Below, piece after piece: positions 50,832-59,292 of a stretch of 60,873 bases of DNA. The notes under the pieces were generated by a model that saw only the letters and a program-made list of their open reading frames with translations, did no database searches and had not been told where the DNA came from. A program made the position numbers and the translations under genes. How positions within the stretch are numbered: position 1 is the first letter of the stretch; each line of letters begins with the position of its first letter. The DNA comes from MGBC163016 sp964462135 (GTDB lineage: Bacteria > Actinomycetota > Coriobacteriia > Coriobacteriales > Eggerthellaceae): NCBI GenBank assembly GCA_964462135.1, contig CAYWWK010000010.1:1-60873 (forward strand), written 5' to 3'.

Positions 50832-52463
50832 ATGGTTGAAGGCGATTTCTGGGTATTGTTCGCGATGCTCATCTATTTCATCGTCGTGTTGACGATTGGC
50901 TTCGTCTATGCGAAGCGCTCGAATTCCTCCACCTCCGAGTACTTCATCGGAGGACGCAAGGTGGGTCCGTGGCTGACAGCTCTTTCTGCCGAGGCGTCTG
51001 ACATGTCGGGCTACCTTCTGATGGGCCTTCCGGGCCTGGCCTACTTCACCGGTGCCTCCGATGCAGGCTGGACGGCAGTGGGTCTTGCCATCGGCACCTA
51101 CCTCAATTGGAAATTCGTGGCAAAGCGTCTGCGGATGTACTCCGTCAAGGCAGGCAATGCCATCACGCTGCCCGGGTTCTATTCCAAGCGCTTCAATGAT
51201 GAGAGGAACATCGTCTCCACCATCGCGGCCCTCATCATCCTGGTGTTCTTCTGCGTGTATGTGGGCAGCTGCTTCGTGACCTGCGGCAAGCTGTTCAATA
51301 CGCTGTTCGGTCTTGATTATCTGACCATGATGTGCCTCGGGGCCATCATCGTGTTCCTCTACACGCTCATCGGTGGGTATCTTTCAGTGGTGGCGACCGA
51401 CTTCGTCCAAGGCTGCCTCATGTTCTTCGCCTTGGTTGTCGTGCTGGTCGGCTCCATCACCATGGCAGGGGGAGTTGACAACGTCGTCGCGTTCCTGAAC
51501 GGTATCCCCGGCTTTCTCTCAGGCGTGCAGATAGCGGTGCCCGTCACGGGGGCTGATGGCGCGCAGGTCATGAACGACAACGCACCTCTTTTCGATGTGC
51601 CCGCAGAGTACGGCGTGCTTTCCATCGTGTCCATGCTGGCATGGGGGTTGGGCTACTTCGGCATGCCACAGGTGCTCGTGCGCTTCATGGGCATCCGCTC
51701 AGCCAAGGAGATACGGCAAAGCCGCATCATCGCGGTGACGTGGGTGGTGGTGTCCCTGTTCTGCGCCATCTGCATCGGGCTGGTGGGGCGCGCTGCCATC
51801 CCTACCATGTTCGCCACCAATTCTGCAGCCGAGAACGTCTTCATCGTCCTTTCCCAGATCATGCTGCCCTCTTTCATGTGCGGCATCGTGGTTTCAGGCA
51901 TCCTGGCGGCATCCATGTCCTCTTCGTCATCGTATCTGCTCATCGCAGGCTCCAGTGTGGCTGAGAACATCTTCCGTGGCGTGATCAAGAAGGATGCCAC
52001 CGATGCCCAGGTCATGATCGTGGCACGGGTCACCTTGATCGTGGTGTTCCTCATCGGCATCTTGGTGGCAGCTGATGAGAATTCCGTCATCTTCTTCGTG
52101 GTGAGTTACGCCTGGGCCGGCTTGGGCGCCTCCTTTGGTCCGCTCACCCTGTGCTGTCTGTATTGGCGCCGCACCACGATGCAGGGAGCCATTGCAGGCA
52201 TGGTGGCCGGTACGGCAACGGTGCTCATCTGGCACAACCTGCTTGCTCCTTTGGGCGGTATCTTCGGAATATATGAGCTTCTCCCTGCATTCCTCGTCTC
52301 GCTTCTGGCCATCTTCATCGTGAGCAAGCTCACCCCTGAACCCTCAAGCGAGGTGCTTGACACGTTCGATCATTACATGGATGAGGACCCTGAGGATGAG
52401 AAGCGGGCGTGCTTGGAATCCATTGAGGTGGAGAAGACAGCTGCCGAGGCGCTCGGAGAATAG
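50832..52463 (+). CDS. putP: Sodium/proline symporter
   Basis: The 543-residue membrane protein of the sodium:solute symporter family has about 13 hydrophobic helices. It also has the PutP-type segments SNSSTSEYFIGGRKVGPWLTALSAEASDMSGYLL and MGIRSAKEIRQSRIIAVTW, with sodium-site residues around the A-x-x-S-D-M-S-G motif. The last 40 residues are an acidic cytoplasmic tail. It imports proline (or a close analogue) with Na+. GAAAGAGAAA lies before the ATG. Confidence 0.92.
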   Translation: MVEGDFWVLFAMLIYFIVVLTIGFVYAKRSNSSTSEYFIGGRKVGPWLTALSAEASDMSGYLLMGLPGLAYFTGASDAGWTAVGLAIGTYLNWKFVAKRLRMYSVKAGNAITLPGFYSKRFNDERNIVSTIAALIILVFFCVYVGSCFVTCGKLFNTLFGLDYLTMMCLGAIIVFLYTLIGGYLSVVATDFVQGCLMFFALVVVLVGSITMAGGVDNVVAFLNGIPGFLSGVQIAVPVTGADGAQVMNDNAPLFDVPAEYGVLSIVSMLAWGLGYFGMPQVLVRFMGIRSAKEIRQSRIIAVTWVVVSLFCAICIGLVGRAAIPTMFATNSAAENVFIVLSQIMLPSFMCGIVVSGILAASMSSSSSYLLIAGSSVAENIFRGVIKKDATDAQVMIVARVTLIVVFLIGILVAADENSVIFFVVSYAWAGLGASFGPLTLCCLYWRRTTMQGAIAGMVAGTATVLIWHNLLAPLGGIFGIYELLPAFLVSLLAIFIVSKLTPEPSSEVLDTFDHYMDEDPEDEKRACLESIEVEKTAAEALGE

Positions 52464-52545
52464 GACTTCCCGTTCCACCGGAGCGGCCGTCCTCCGACAT
52501 ATCGTCTGTTCGCTTCAGGAGCTGTGTGCCTTGGGAAGCCTCGAT

Positions 52546-52573
52546 TTGCCTAATTTGAGATGCGTGCTATCAT
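52546..52573 (+). promoter_or_regulatory. Promoter of the first NlpC/P60 gene
   Basis: TTGCCT (52546-52551), 16-bp spacer, TATCAT (52568-52573), about 60 bp before the ATG at 52635. Confidence 0.5.
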
Positions 52574-52634
52574 CGTATCCATGTTCGCGAAAAACGACAT
52601 GACATCTCGCTCAACCCAGGGAGGCTTCGAACTG

Positions 52635-53669
52635 ATGAGAGCAAAAACTCCATGCGATAGACGTTTGGCCGTCGCGGCGTTGGCCATTGCCGGTGCCTTG
52701 GCGGCCACATTGATGATGCCACTGCCAGCCCATGCGGCCACTGCTGCGGAATTGCAGGTCCAGGCATCGGCCACGCTTGACAAGCTTGAGGCGTTGCAGA
52801 ACAAGCTTGATCAGGCATCCACTGAATATCAGGATGCACTTGCAGCCCAGCAGGAGGCGCAAGGCAAGATCGATGAAGCGTCGGACAGGATAGCTGATCT
52901 CAAAGACAAGCTGTCCACCCGCGCGCGGGGAATGTATCGGTCGGGTTCCCTGTCCATGCTTGATGTGCTCACCTCCTCCACGTCGTTCCAGGCCTTCACC
53001 AACAATTGGGATCTTCTGAACGACATGAACCAATCCGATGCGGATATGGTCAAGGAGACCAAGGAACTCAAAGCGGTGGTGGAAGAGCAGGAGGCCATCG
53101 AGGCGGAGAAGGCGGCCGTTGCCCAGAAAACCCAAGAAGAGGCTCAAGTGCTTGTTGATGAGGCCCAGGCTACCTATGACGCCCTCTCGGCTGAAGCGGC
53201 AGTGGCGCTGGAAGCCGAACGTGCCGCGCGCAATGCTGAGAACCTCCGCATTGCCCAAGCACAGCTGGCAGCCGGTACGGCAGGGGGCGCTGCGGGTGGC
53301 TACGCCGGCAACGGTGGCTGGGGCGGCAACATCAGCTACTACAACGGGAATGCCACATACAATGCAGGCGATGCCGTAGGGAATGCCTATTCGATGCTCG
53401 GGCAGTCCTATGTGTGGGGCGGCGCGGCCCCTGGCGGCTTCGACTGCTCGGGATTCGTGGGCTGGTGCCTTTCCGGTGGCCGTCAAGGGACGGATGCCTA
53501 CTATGGTGCGTGGCCTCAGACGAACAATCCGCAGCCGGGAGACGTCTGCTGGCGCGATGGTCACGTGGGCATCTATATCGGTGATGGGCAGATGATCCAT
53601 GCGTCAACCTATGGTGTCGGCGTGGTTCAAAGCGCTGTCGAGCCGGGAATGACGTATCACCGCAAGTAA
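52635..53669 (+). CDS. Secreted coiled-coil NlpC/P60 peptidoglycan hydrolase, copy 1
   Basis: The 344-residue product has a Sec signal peptide (about 1-35, cleavage near AHA-ATA), a coiled coil (about 36-210) with the shared TRARGMYRSGS segment, a Gly-rich linker and a C-terminal NlpC/P60 domain (about 245-344). Catalytic residues are Cys271 (FDCSGF), His310 (GHVGIYIG) and His322 (MIHAS). Such enzymes cut peptide stems in peptidoglycan, usually gamma-D-Glu-diaminoacid bonds. ATG 52635 follows GGGAGG at 10 bp, the same leader seen in the next gene. It is first of a tandem array of four. Confidence 0.88.
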   Translation: MRAKTPCDRRLAVAALAIAGALAATLMMPLPAHAATAAELQVQASATLDKLEALQNKLDQASTEYQDALAAQQEAQGKIDEASDRIADLKDKLSTRARGMYRSGSLSMLDVLTSSTSFQAFTNNWDLLNDMNQSDADMVKETKELKAVVEEQEAIEAEKAAVAQKTQEEAQVLVDEAQATYDALSAEAAVALEAERAARNAENLRIAQAQLAAGTAGGAAGGYAGNGGWGGNISYYNGNATYNAGDAVGNAYSMLGQSYVWGGAAPGGFDCSGFVGWCLSGGRQGTDAYYGAWPQTNNPQPGDVCWRDGHVGIYIGDGQMIHASTYGVGVVQSAVEPGMTYHRK

Positions 53670-53787
53670 TCTCTGCAAAAAAGCCACAGGTGCGCTCTTC
53701 AATTGCCTTGGCGGGCATGCTATGATGCCGCGCTAATGGTTATGCTGATCGAAGACCGCTCTTCCTGATATGGGAGGTATCGAACTG

Positions 53788-54873
53788 ATGAGAATCCCTC
53801 TTCAAAGCCGTCGTTTCCCCGCCATTGCGTCTCTTGTGATTGCGTGCACTCTGGCATTCGTGCTGATGCTGCCCCAGCAGGCGCAGGCTGCAACGGCCGC
53901 CGAGCTTCAGGCATCCGCCGCAGCCACGCTTGACAAGCTCAATGCCCTGCAGGATAAATTCGATGCCGCGGCAGCCAATTACACGACAGCCGAGATGGCG
54001 CGCAGTGAAGCGCAGGCCAAGAAGGATGAGGCTCGCGCCAAGATCCAGGAGGCAACAATCAAGATCGAGGATCTGCAGGACAAGCTTGGCACGCGTGCCA
54101 GGGGAATGTATCGCTCCGGCGCGCTTTCCATACTCGATGTGCTGACCTCGTCAGCCACGTTCCGCGATTTCACCAACAACTGGGATCTCCTGAACGATAT
54201 GAACCAGACCGATGCGGACATGGTTCAGGAAACGAAGGACCTTCGGGTTGTCGTGCAGGAGCAGGAGAAGGAGGCTGTCGCCCAGGAAGCGGTCGAAGCG
54301 AAGAAGGCAGCCGAAGCGGAGGCGGAAAAGGATGAGGCCGAGCGTCTGGTGTCTGAGACGAAGGCCATCTATGACTCCCTTTCTGCAGAGGCAGCTGCTG
54401 CGGTAGAGGCTGAGCGTCAGGCAAGGCAGACGGAGAATGCGCGCGCCTTCGAGGAGAATCTTGCCCAAGCCGGGTATGGGAATGCGACGGGGAATGGATC
54501 TTCGGCAGGATCTTCCAACCGTCCGTCTGGTGGTTCGAGCGCGAACCCATCATATACTCCCGGAACGGTTCTCTCACGGGCGTGGTCCAAGGTCGGCAAT
54601 GCATCCTATGTCTATGGTGCTACGGGTACCGAGGCCTTCGACTGTTCAGGATTCGTTGGCTGGTGCCTCACGGGAAGCACGGTACGGCTCGGCAATGATG
54701 CCTACTTCGGCTCCAAGCCCATTGCCGCCAACCCGCAGCCGGGAGACGTCTGCTATCGTCCCGGACATGTGGGCATCTACATTGGCAATGGACAGATGAT
54801 CAACGCATCCAGTCCAACGCGAGGCATCTGCGTGGATGCGGTGGACAGCCGCTATACCATCCACCGGATGTGA
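53788..54873 (+). CDS. Secreted coiled-coil NlpC/P60 peptidoglycan hydrolase, copy 2
   Basis: The 361-residue product has a Sec signal (about 1-34), a coiled coil (about 36-225) with TRARGMYRSGALSILDVLTSS, a Gly/Ser linker and an NlpC/P60 domain (about 258-361). The catalytic positions are Cys286 and His327, but the third polar residue is Asn339 (MINASS) where the other three copies have His. Asn is tolerated in some family members. The upstream bases around GGGAGG and GAACTGATGAGA match copy 1, showing duplication of the whole gene. Confidence 0.87.
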   Translation: MRIPLQSRRFPAIASLVIACTLAFVLMLPQQAQAATAAELQASAAATLDKLNALQDKFDAAAANYTTAEMARSEAQAKKDEARAKIQEATIKIEDLQDKLGTRARGMYRSGALSILDVLTSSATFRDFTNNWDLLNDMNQTDADMVQETKDLRVVVQEQEKEAVAQEAVEAKKAAEAEAEKDEAERLVSETKAIYDSLSAEAAAAVEAERQARQTENARAFEENLAQAGYGNATGNGSSAGSSNRPSGGSSANPSYTPGTVLSRAWSKVGNASYVYGATGTEAFDCSGFVGWCLTGSTVRLGNDAYFGSKPIAANPQPGDVCYRPGHVGIYIGNGQMINASSPTRGICVDAVDSRYTIHRM

Positions 54874-54985
54874 TCTTCCCTGCGCTTTATGGCCAAACAG
54901 GCCGTGAAGGGCTTCCCATCCATGAAAAATGTTCTCTTTTGAAGGATTTCGAAGAAGACCTGTGATAACGCTGGTATACTGTCTC

Positions 54986-55467
54986 GACTGTTTGCCGAAA
55001 CATACCAGTTGCTCGATCGAGGAGGATCAACGCTCATGAGCGAGCATACAAACGCACTGAGCAGACGGACATTCATAGCTGGCGGCTTGGCCACGGTGGC
55101 GGGTGCCACCCTGCTTGCCACTGATCCTATTGATGCCTTTGCAGTAACCTCTGAACAGAAGAAGGCTGAGGCCGCTGAAACGCTCAGCAAATTGGATGCG
55201 CTTCAGCAGAAGCTCGATCTTGCCTCAGATGATCTCATCGCCGCGCGTATCGAGAAGAAGAACGCGCAGGACAAGATGGAAGAGGCCCAAGGCAGGATCG
55301 ATGAAGCCAACGGGCAGATCGCCGATCTGCAGGACAAGCTGGGCACCCGTGCCAAGGGGATGTATCGTTCTGGTTCATTCTCGTTTCTTGACGTGCTCCT
55401 TTCCGCCACCACCTTCCAGGCCTTCACCACCAACTGGGACACGCTCAACCAGATGAACGAGAACGAT
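54986..55467 (+). repeat. 482-bp direct repeat, left copy
   Basis: This stretch runs from 50 bp before the ATG of NlpC/P60 copy 3 to codon 144. It matches 56270-56751 base for base except for one difference (C at 55440, T at 56724). The identity covers the leader, ribosome site, signal peptide and first half of the coiled coil, then stops abruptly. It indicates a very recent duplication or gene conversion. Confidence 0.95.
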
Positions 55468-56112
55468 GCTGCCATGGTTGAAGAGACCAAGAGCCTCAAG
55501 GCCGAGGTGGAAACCCAGAAGGCAGAGTATGCGAAGCAGGAAGAGGTTGCCGCCCAGAAGGAAGCCGAGGCGGAGAAGACGACCTCTGAGGCCCAAGCGC
55601 TCGTGGATGAGATGCAGGCCACCTATGATTCCATTTCAGCGGAAGTTGCCCAATTGATGGAAGCCGAGCGTCAAGCCCGTGAGGAGCAGGCATTGCGTGA
55701 GGCGCAGAGCCGCTATGGAACCAATGACAACACGTCATCGTCCAGTTCTTCCAGCAGCGGATCGAATGGTGGTTCCAGCCACAGGCCTTCTCCGGGAGGG
55801 TCCGATTGGAAGTCTCGTGCTGAGAGCCTGCTGGGCACTCCCTACGACTACGGAGCTGGGGGCCCAAGCCCCATCGACTGCTCAGGATTCGTGGGATATG
55901 CGCTCACGGGTCAATTCGGCCATCCGCTGGGTGACTCTCGCAACATGGCCACATTCCCTCAGGTTTCCGAACCGTATCCTGGCTGCATCTGCGTCAAGCC
56001 AGGGCATGTGGCGCTCTATTACGGCAATGGTCAGCTCATCCATGCCAATGGCTATGGATACGGTGTGCAGATCACCGCGATGGGCAGTGGCTACACCTTC
56101 CATAGCTACTGA
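55036..56112 (+). CDS. Tat-exported coiled-coil NlpC/P60 hydrolase, copy 3
   Basis: The 358-residue product has a twin-arginine signal (SRRTFIAGG at 9-17, then a hydrophobic run and DAFA), unlike the Sec signals of copies 1 and 2. A coiled coil follows (about 38-225), then a Ser-rich linker and an NlpC/P60 domain with Cys282 (IDCSGF), His324 (PGHVALYYG) and His336 (LIHANG). The start is ATG 55036, with GAGGAGG about 12 bp upstream. The first 144 residues are identical to copy 4; the rest is clearly diverged, so the catalytic half has a separate history. Confidence 0.88.
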   Translation: MSEHTNALSRRTFIAGGLATVAGATLLATDPIDAFAVTSEQKKAEAAETLSKLDALQQKLDLASDDLIAARIEKKNAQDKMEEAQGRIDEANGQIADLQDKLGTRAKGMYRSGSFSFLDVLLSATTFQAFTTNWDTLNQMNENDAAMVEETKSLKAEVETQKAEYAKQEEVAAQKEAEAEKTTSEAQALVDEMQATYDSISAEVAQLMEAERQAREEQALREAQSRYGTNDNTSSSSSSSSGSNGGSSHRPSPGGSDWKSRAESLLGTPYDYGAGGPSPIDCSGFVGYALTGQFGHPLGDSRNMATFPQVSEPYPGCICVKPGHVALYYGNGQLIHANGYGYGVQITAMGSGYTFHSY

Positions 56113-56269
56113 TCCTCTGTTCCATTTGAGTCGGGTGTTTCAAGATGATGCGCGCCGTTTGGCGCGCATCTCTACGTTTTCTCCATATATCGATATGTCC
56201 GATATGCGCGTTTTGTAAATGTTGCCCACGCATTCAAAAGCGCTTCAGCCTGCTTTGCTAGGATAGCCT

Positions 56270-56751
56270 GACTGTTTGCCGAAACATACCAGTTGCTCGA
56301 TCGAGGAGGATCAACGCTCATGAGCGAGCATACAAACGCACTGAGCAGACGGACATTCATAGCTGGCGGCTTGGCCACGGTGGCGGGTGCCACCCTGCTT
56401 GCCACTGATCCTATTGATGCCTTTGCAGTAACCTCTGAACAGAAGAAGGCTGAGGCCGCTGAAACGCTCAGCAAATTGGATGCGCTTCAGCAGAAGCTCG
56501 ATCTTGCCTCAGATGATCTCATCGCCGCGCGTATCGAGAAGAAGAACGCGCAGGACAAGATGGAAGAGGCCCAAGGCAGGATCGATGAAGCCAACGGGCA
56601 GATCGCCGATCTGCAGGACAAGCTGGGCACCCGTGCCAAGGGGATGTATCGTTCTGGTTCATTCTCGTTTCTTGACGTGCTCCTTTCCGCCACCACCTTC
56701 CAGGCCTTCACCACCAACTGGGATACGCTCAACCAGATGAACGAGAACGAT
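56270..56751 (+). repeat. 482-bp direct repeat, right copy
   Basis: Second copy of the repeat at 54986-55467, offset 1284 bp, with one substitution seen over 482 bp. The sequences upstream of both copies differ, so the repeat is bounded on both sides. Confidence 0.95.
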
Positions 56752-57393
56752 TCTCAGATGGTTGAGGACACGAAGGCTTTGCGCACCGAGGTGGAACAGC
56801 AGAAGGCTGAGTTCACTGCGCAGGAGGCAGTGGCGGCTGAGAAGGCCGAGACGGCAGCTGCCGTCAAGGCCGAGGCCGAGCAGTTGGTCAATGAGCTTCA
56901 GGCCACCTACAATGCTCTGTCAGCCGAAGCAGCTCGGTTGCTTGCTGAGGAGGAAGAGGCCCGTCGCAGGGCCGAAGAGGAACGTGCCCGCGCAGAAGAG
57001 GAGGCTCGTCGCCGTTCGCAGGGCGGCGGAGGCGGTGGGTCGTACAACGCACCCGTTGACAACTCGAAGGCGCAGACCGTCACGGGCAATGTGGTGGTGG
57101 ATCGGGCCTATTCCCAATACGGCAAGCCCTATGTTTGGGCCGCGGTGGGTCCGAACAGCTACGATTGTTCGGGATTCGTCAGCTATTGCTTGAGCGGAAG
57201 CTGCTCCCGATTGGGTACCACCTACACATTCTTGGGTTGGACGGCGGTCACCGACCCGCAGCCGGGCGATATCTGTGTGAATGCCCAGCACTGCGGCATC
57301 TATGTGGGCAATGGGATGATGGTCCATGCCTCCGTTTCGCAGGGTGTCGTCGAAGCTCCCGTCTGGAGCAGCATGGTCTACAGACGCTACTAG
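56320..57393 (+). CDS. Tat-exported coiled-coil NlpC/P60 hydrolase, copy 4
   Basis: The 357-residue product shares its first 144 residues with copy 3, including the Tat motif SRRTFIAGG. Then it has its own coiled coil with an Arg/Glu-rich stretch (about 209-233), a Gly6 linker and an NlpC/P60 domain with Cys283 (YDCSGF), His324 (AQHCGIYVG) and His336 (MVHAS). It ends 43 bp before murJ, so the last hydrolase and the lipid II flippase may be co-transcribed. Confidence 0.88.
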   Translation: MSEHTNALSRRTFIAGGLATVAGATLLATDPIDAFAVTSEQKKAEAAETLSKLDALQQKLDLASDDLIAARIEKKNAQDKMEEAQGRIDEANGQIADLQDKLGTRAKGMYRSGSFSFLDVLLSATTFQAFTTNWDTLNQMNENDSQMVEDTKALRTEVEQQKAEFTAQEAVAAEKAETAAAVKAEAEQLVNELQATYNALSAEAARLLAEEEEARRRAEEERARAEEEARRRSQGGGGGGSYNAPVDNSKAQTVTGNVVVDRAYSQYGKPYVWAAVGPNSYDCSGFVSYCLSGSCSRLGTTYTFLGWTAVTDPQPGDICVNAQHCGIYVGNGMMVHASVSQGVVEAPVWSSMVYRRY

Positions 57394-57436
57394 TCTCATT
57401 TGATATCATCTCTCCAGTATCAGCAGGGGAGGATGA

Positions 57437-59224
57437 TTGAGCAAGCTTTCAAAAAAGCTGGCACGGGCCAAGCATACCGAAGAGTATGTGCGCCAGCGTC
57501 GACAGATGCTTGAATGCCAGCGCATCGCTGGTGGCTCTCATTCTTCCGAAGCGGATGGCCCGGTCACGGATGAGAGCTTGCCATCCGCGCCCCTTTCCAT
57601 GGGTGACCCTGATCCTCAGGCAGAAGCGGATGGGCTTCCCGAGGTCTCCCGGTCGGCACGCATCATCAGCGTCTGCGTCGCCATCTCGCGCATCACAGGG
57701 TTCATCCGAACGTGGTCCATGGCCTTCGCCTTGGGCGCGACGTTCCTCTCCAGCTCCTATCAGGTGGCGAACAACCTTCCCAACCAACTCTACGAACTGG
57801 TGATGGGGGGTATGCTGGTAACCGCCTTTCTGCCGGTGTATCTGTCCGTCAAGAAGAAGGCGGGCATGAAGGCGGGGAATGCCTACGCTTCGAATCTTCT
57901 CACGCTCGTGTTGATTGCGCTGGGCATCGTCACGGCGCTGTGCATGATATTCCCCGGGGCCATCGTCTATACGCAGTCGTTCATGACGGAACAGTCGGAC
58001 ATGGGAGTGGCCGTTCTGCTGTTCCAGTTCTTCGCCATCCAGACGGTCTTCTATGGCGCCTCCACGATCCTCTCCGGTCTGCTGAATGCGAACCGGGAGT
58101 ATCTCTGGTCTTCAGCGGCGCCCATCTTCAACAACCTCGTCGTGATAGCCACGTTCATCGCCTACGCCATCATCGCCCCGACAGATCCTGAGATGGCACT
58201 GTACGTCATCGCCATAGGGAATCCGGCAGGCGTCCTTCTTCAAGTCGTGATACAGATTCCCGCTCTCAAGCGGTGCGGCATTGTCCTGCGGCCTCGTGTG
58301 GATCTGCGTGACCCGTATCTTAAGGAGACGATTCGTCTCGGTGCCTCTGCCATCGCCATCACCATCTTCTCGTTCGTGACGGTGTCGGTGATGAATGCCG
58401 CTTCCTATGCATTCGCTGACAATGGGCCTTCCGTGATCGCCTATGCGCGTCTGTGGTACACCCTCCCTTATTCCTTCCTTGCCATTCCCATCACCACAGC
58501 CATGTTCACGGAACTGTCCGATATGCATGCGGATGGCAACAGGGAAGGGGTCATGAAGGGCATCGAAGCGGGCACCTGCCAGATCCTCTTTCTGCTCGCT
58601 CCGTTCATGCTCTACCTGATCGTATTCGCAACCCCTCTGGTAACCCTCTACCATACCGGAGCATTCACGGCCGATCGCATCGATCAGATAGCAGGTTTTT
58701 TGGCTGCCCTTGCTCTGGCACTTCCATTCTATGGCGTCTTGGCATACCTGCAGAAAGCGTTCAGCAGCCTGCGGAAGCTCGGCGTGTTCGCATGGTTCAA
58801 TGTGATTGCCTCGGTGATCCAGGTTGCCCTCACGCTTGCGGCGGCAGGCGCCTTCCAGATGGGCTATTCCATTCCCATTGAATCCATCGCATGGGCCTCA
58901 GCGGTCTACTATCTCATCGTCGACATTCTCGGACTTGTCTACCTCAAGGCCACCTATGGGGGATTCAGCGTGTTCGCCATGGTGAGGTCGTTTGCATCGG
59001 GGATAGGCTTGGGTGCTCTGGGTGCGGCAGGGGGAGCCGTGGTGCTCTTCGCATTTGAGGATCTGCTCAAGGTGAACACCGATGATATCCTCATGGCTCT
59101 TCTCATGGTCATCTGCGGCGGCATCGTTGCGGTGGGAATCACCTTCGGGATTGCGCTTGCGCTGAAGATGAAGGACGCGGCTCTCATTCGCTCGCTGGTG
59201 GGCAGAGCCGGCAGACGCCCGTGA
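57437..59224 (+). CDS. murJ: Lipid II flippase MurJ
   Basis: MurJ moves lipid II across the membrane for peptidoglycan synthesis. The 595-residue protein has a basic cytoplasmic N terminus of about 75 residues followed by about 14 hydrophobic helices. MurJ/MviN segments include SRITGFIRTWSMAFALGATF, NNLPNQLYELVMGGMLVTAFLPVY and YARLWYTLPYSFLAIPITTAMF. It begins with TTG after AGGGGAGG. The charged N-terminal extension is longer than in proteobacterial MurJ but common in Actinobacteria. An ATP-grasp ligase gene follows. Confidence 0.92.
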   Translation: MSKLSKKLARAKHTEEYVRQRRQMLECQRIAGGSHSSEADGPVTDESLPSAPLSMGDPDPQAEADGLPEVSRSARIISVCVAISRITGFIRTWSMAFALGATFLSSSYQVANNLPNQLYELVMGGMLVTAFLPVYLSVKKKAGMKAGNAYASNLLTLVLIALGIVTALCMIFPGAIVYTQSFMTEQSDMGVAVLLFQFFAIQTVFYGASTILSGLLNANREYLWSSAAPIFNNLVVIATFIAYAIIAPTDPEMALYVIAIGNPAGVLLQVVIQIPALKRCGIVLRPRVDLRDPYLKETIRLGASAIAITIFSFVTVSVMNAASYAFADNGPSVIAYARLWYTLPYSFLAIPITTAMFTELSDMHADGNREGVMKGIEAGTCQILFLLAPFMLYLIVFATPLVTLYHTGAFTADRIDQIAGFLAALALALPFYGVLAYLQKAFSSLRKLGVFAWFNVIASVIQVALTLAAAGAFQMGYSIPIESIAWASAVYYLIVDILGLVYLKATYGGFSVFAMVRSFASGIGLGALGAAGGAVVLFAFEDLLKVNTDDILMALLMVICGGIVAVGITFGIALALKMKDAALIRSLVGRAGRRP

Positions 59225-59292
59225 CATGTCACCATTGATGATTCCGTTTGATACACTGCTGGTCTTCAAACGCTGATACCAGAGGAAGGAGC

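Noticed and set aside
55036..57393. The two Tat hydrolase genes as an insertion sequence or phage lysin pair
   Set aside because: No transposase, integrase or terminal inverted repeats; both have signal peptides and paralogs in the same array.
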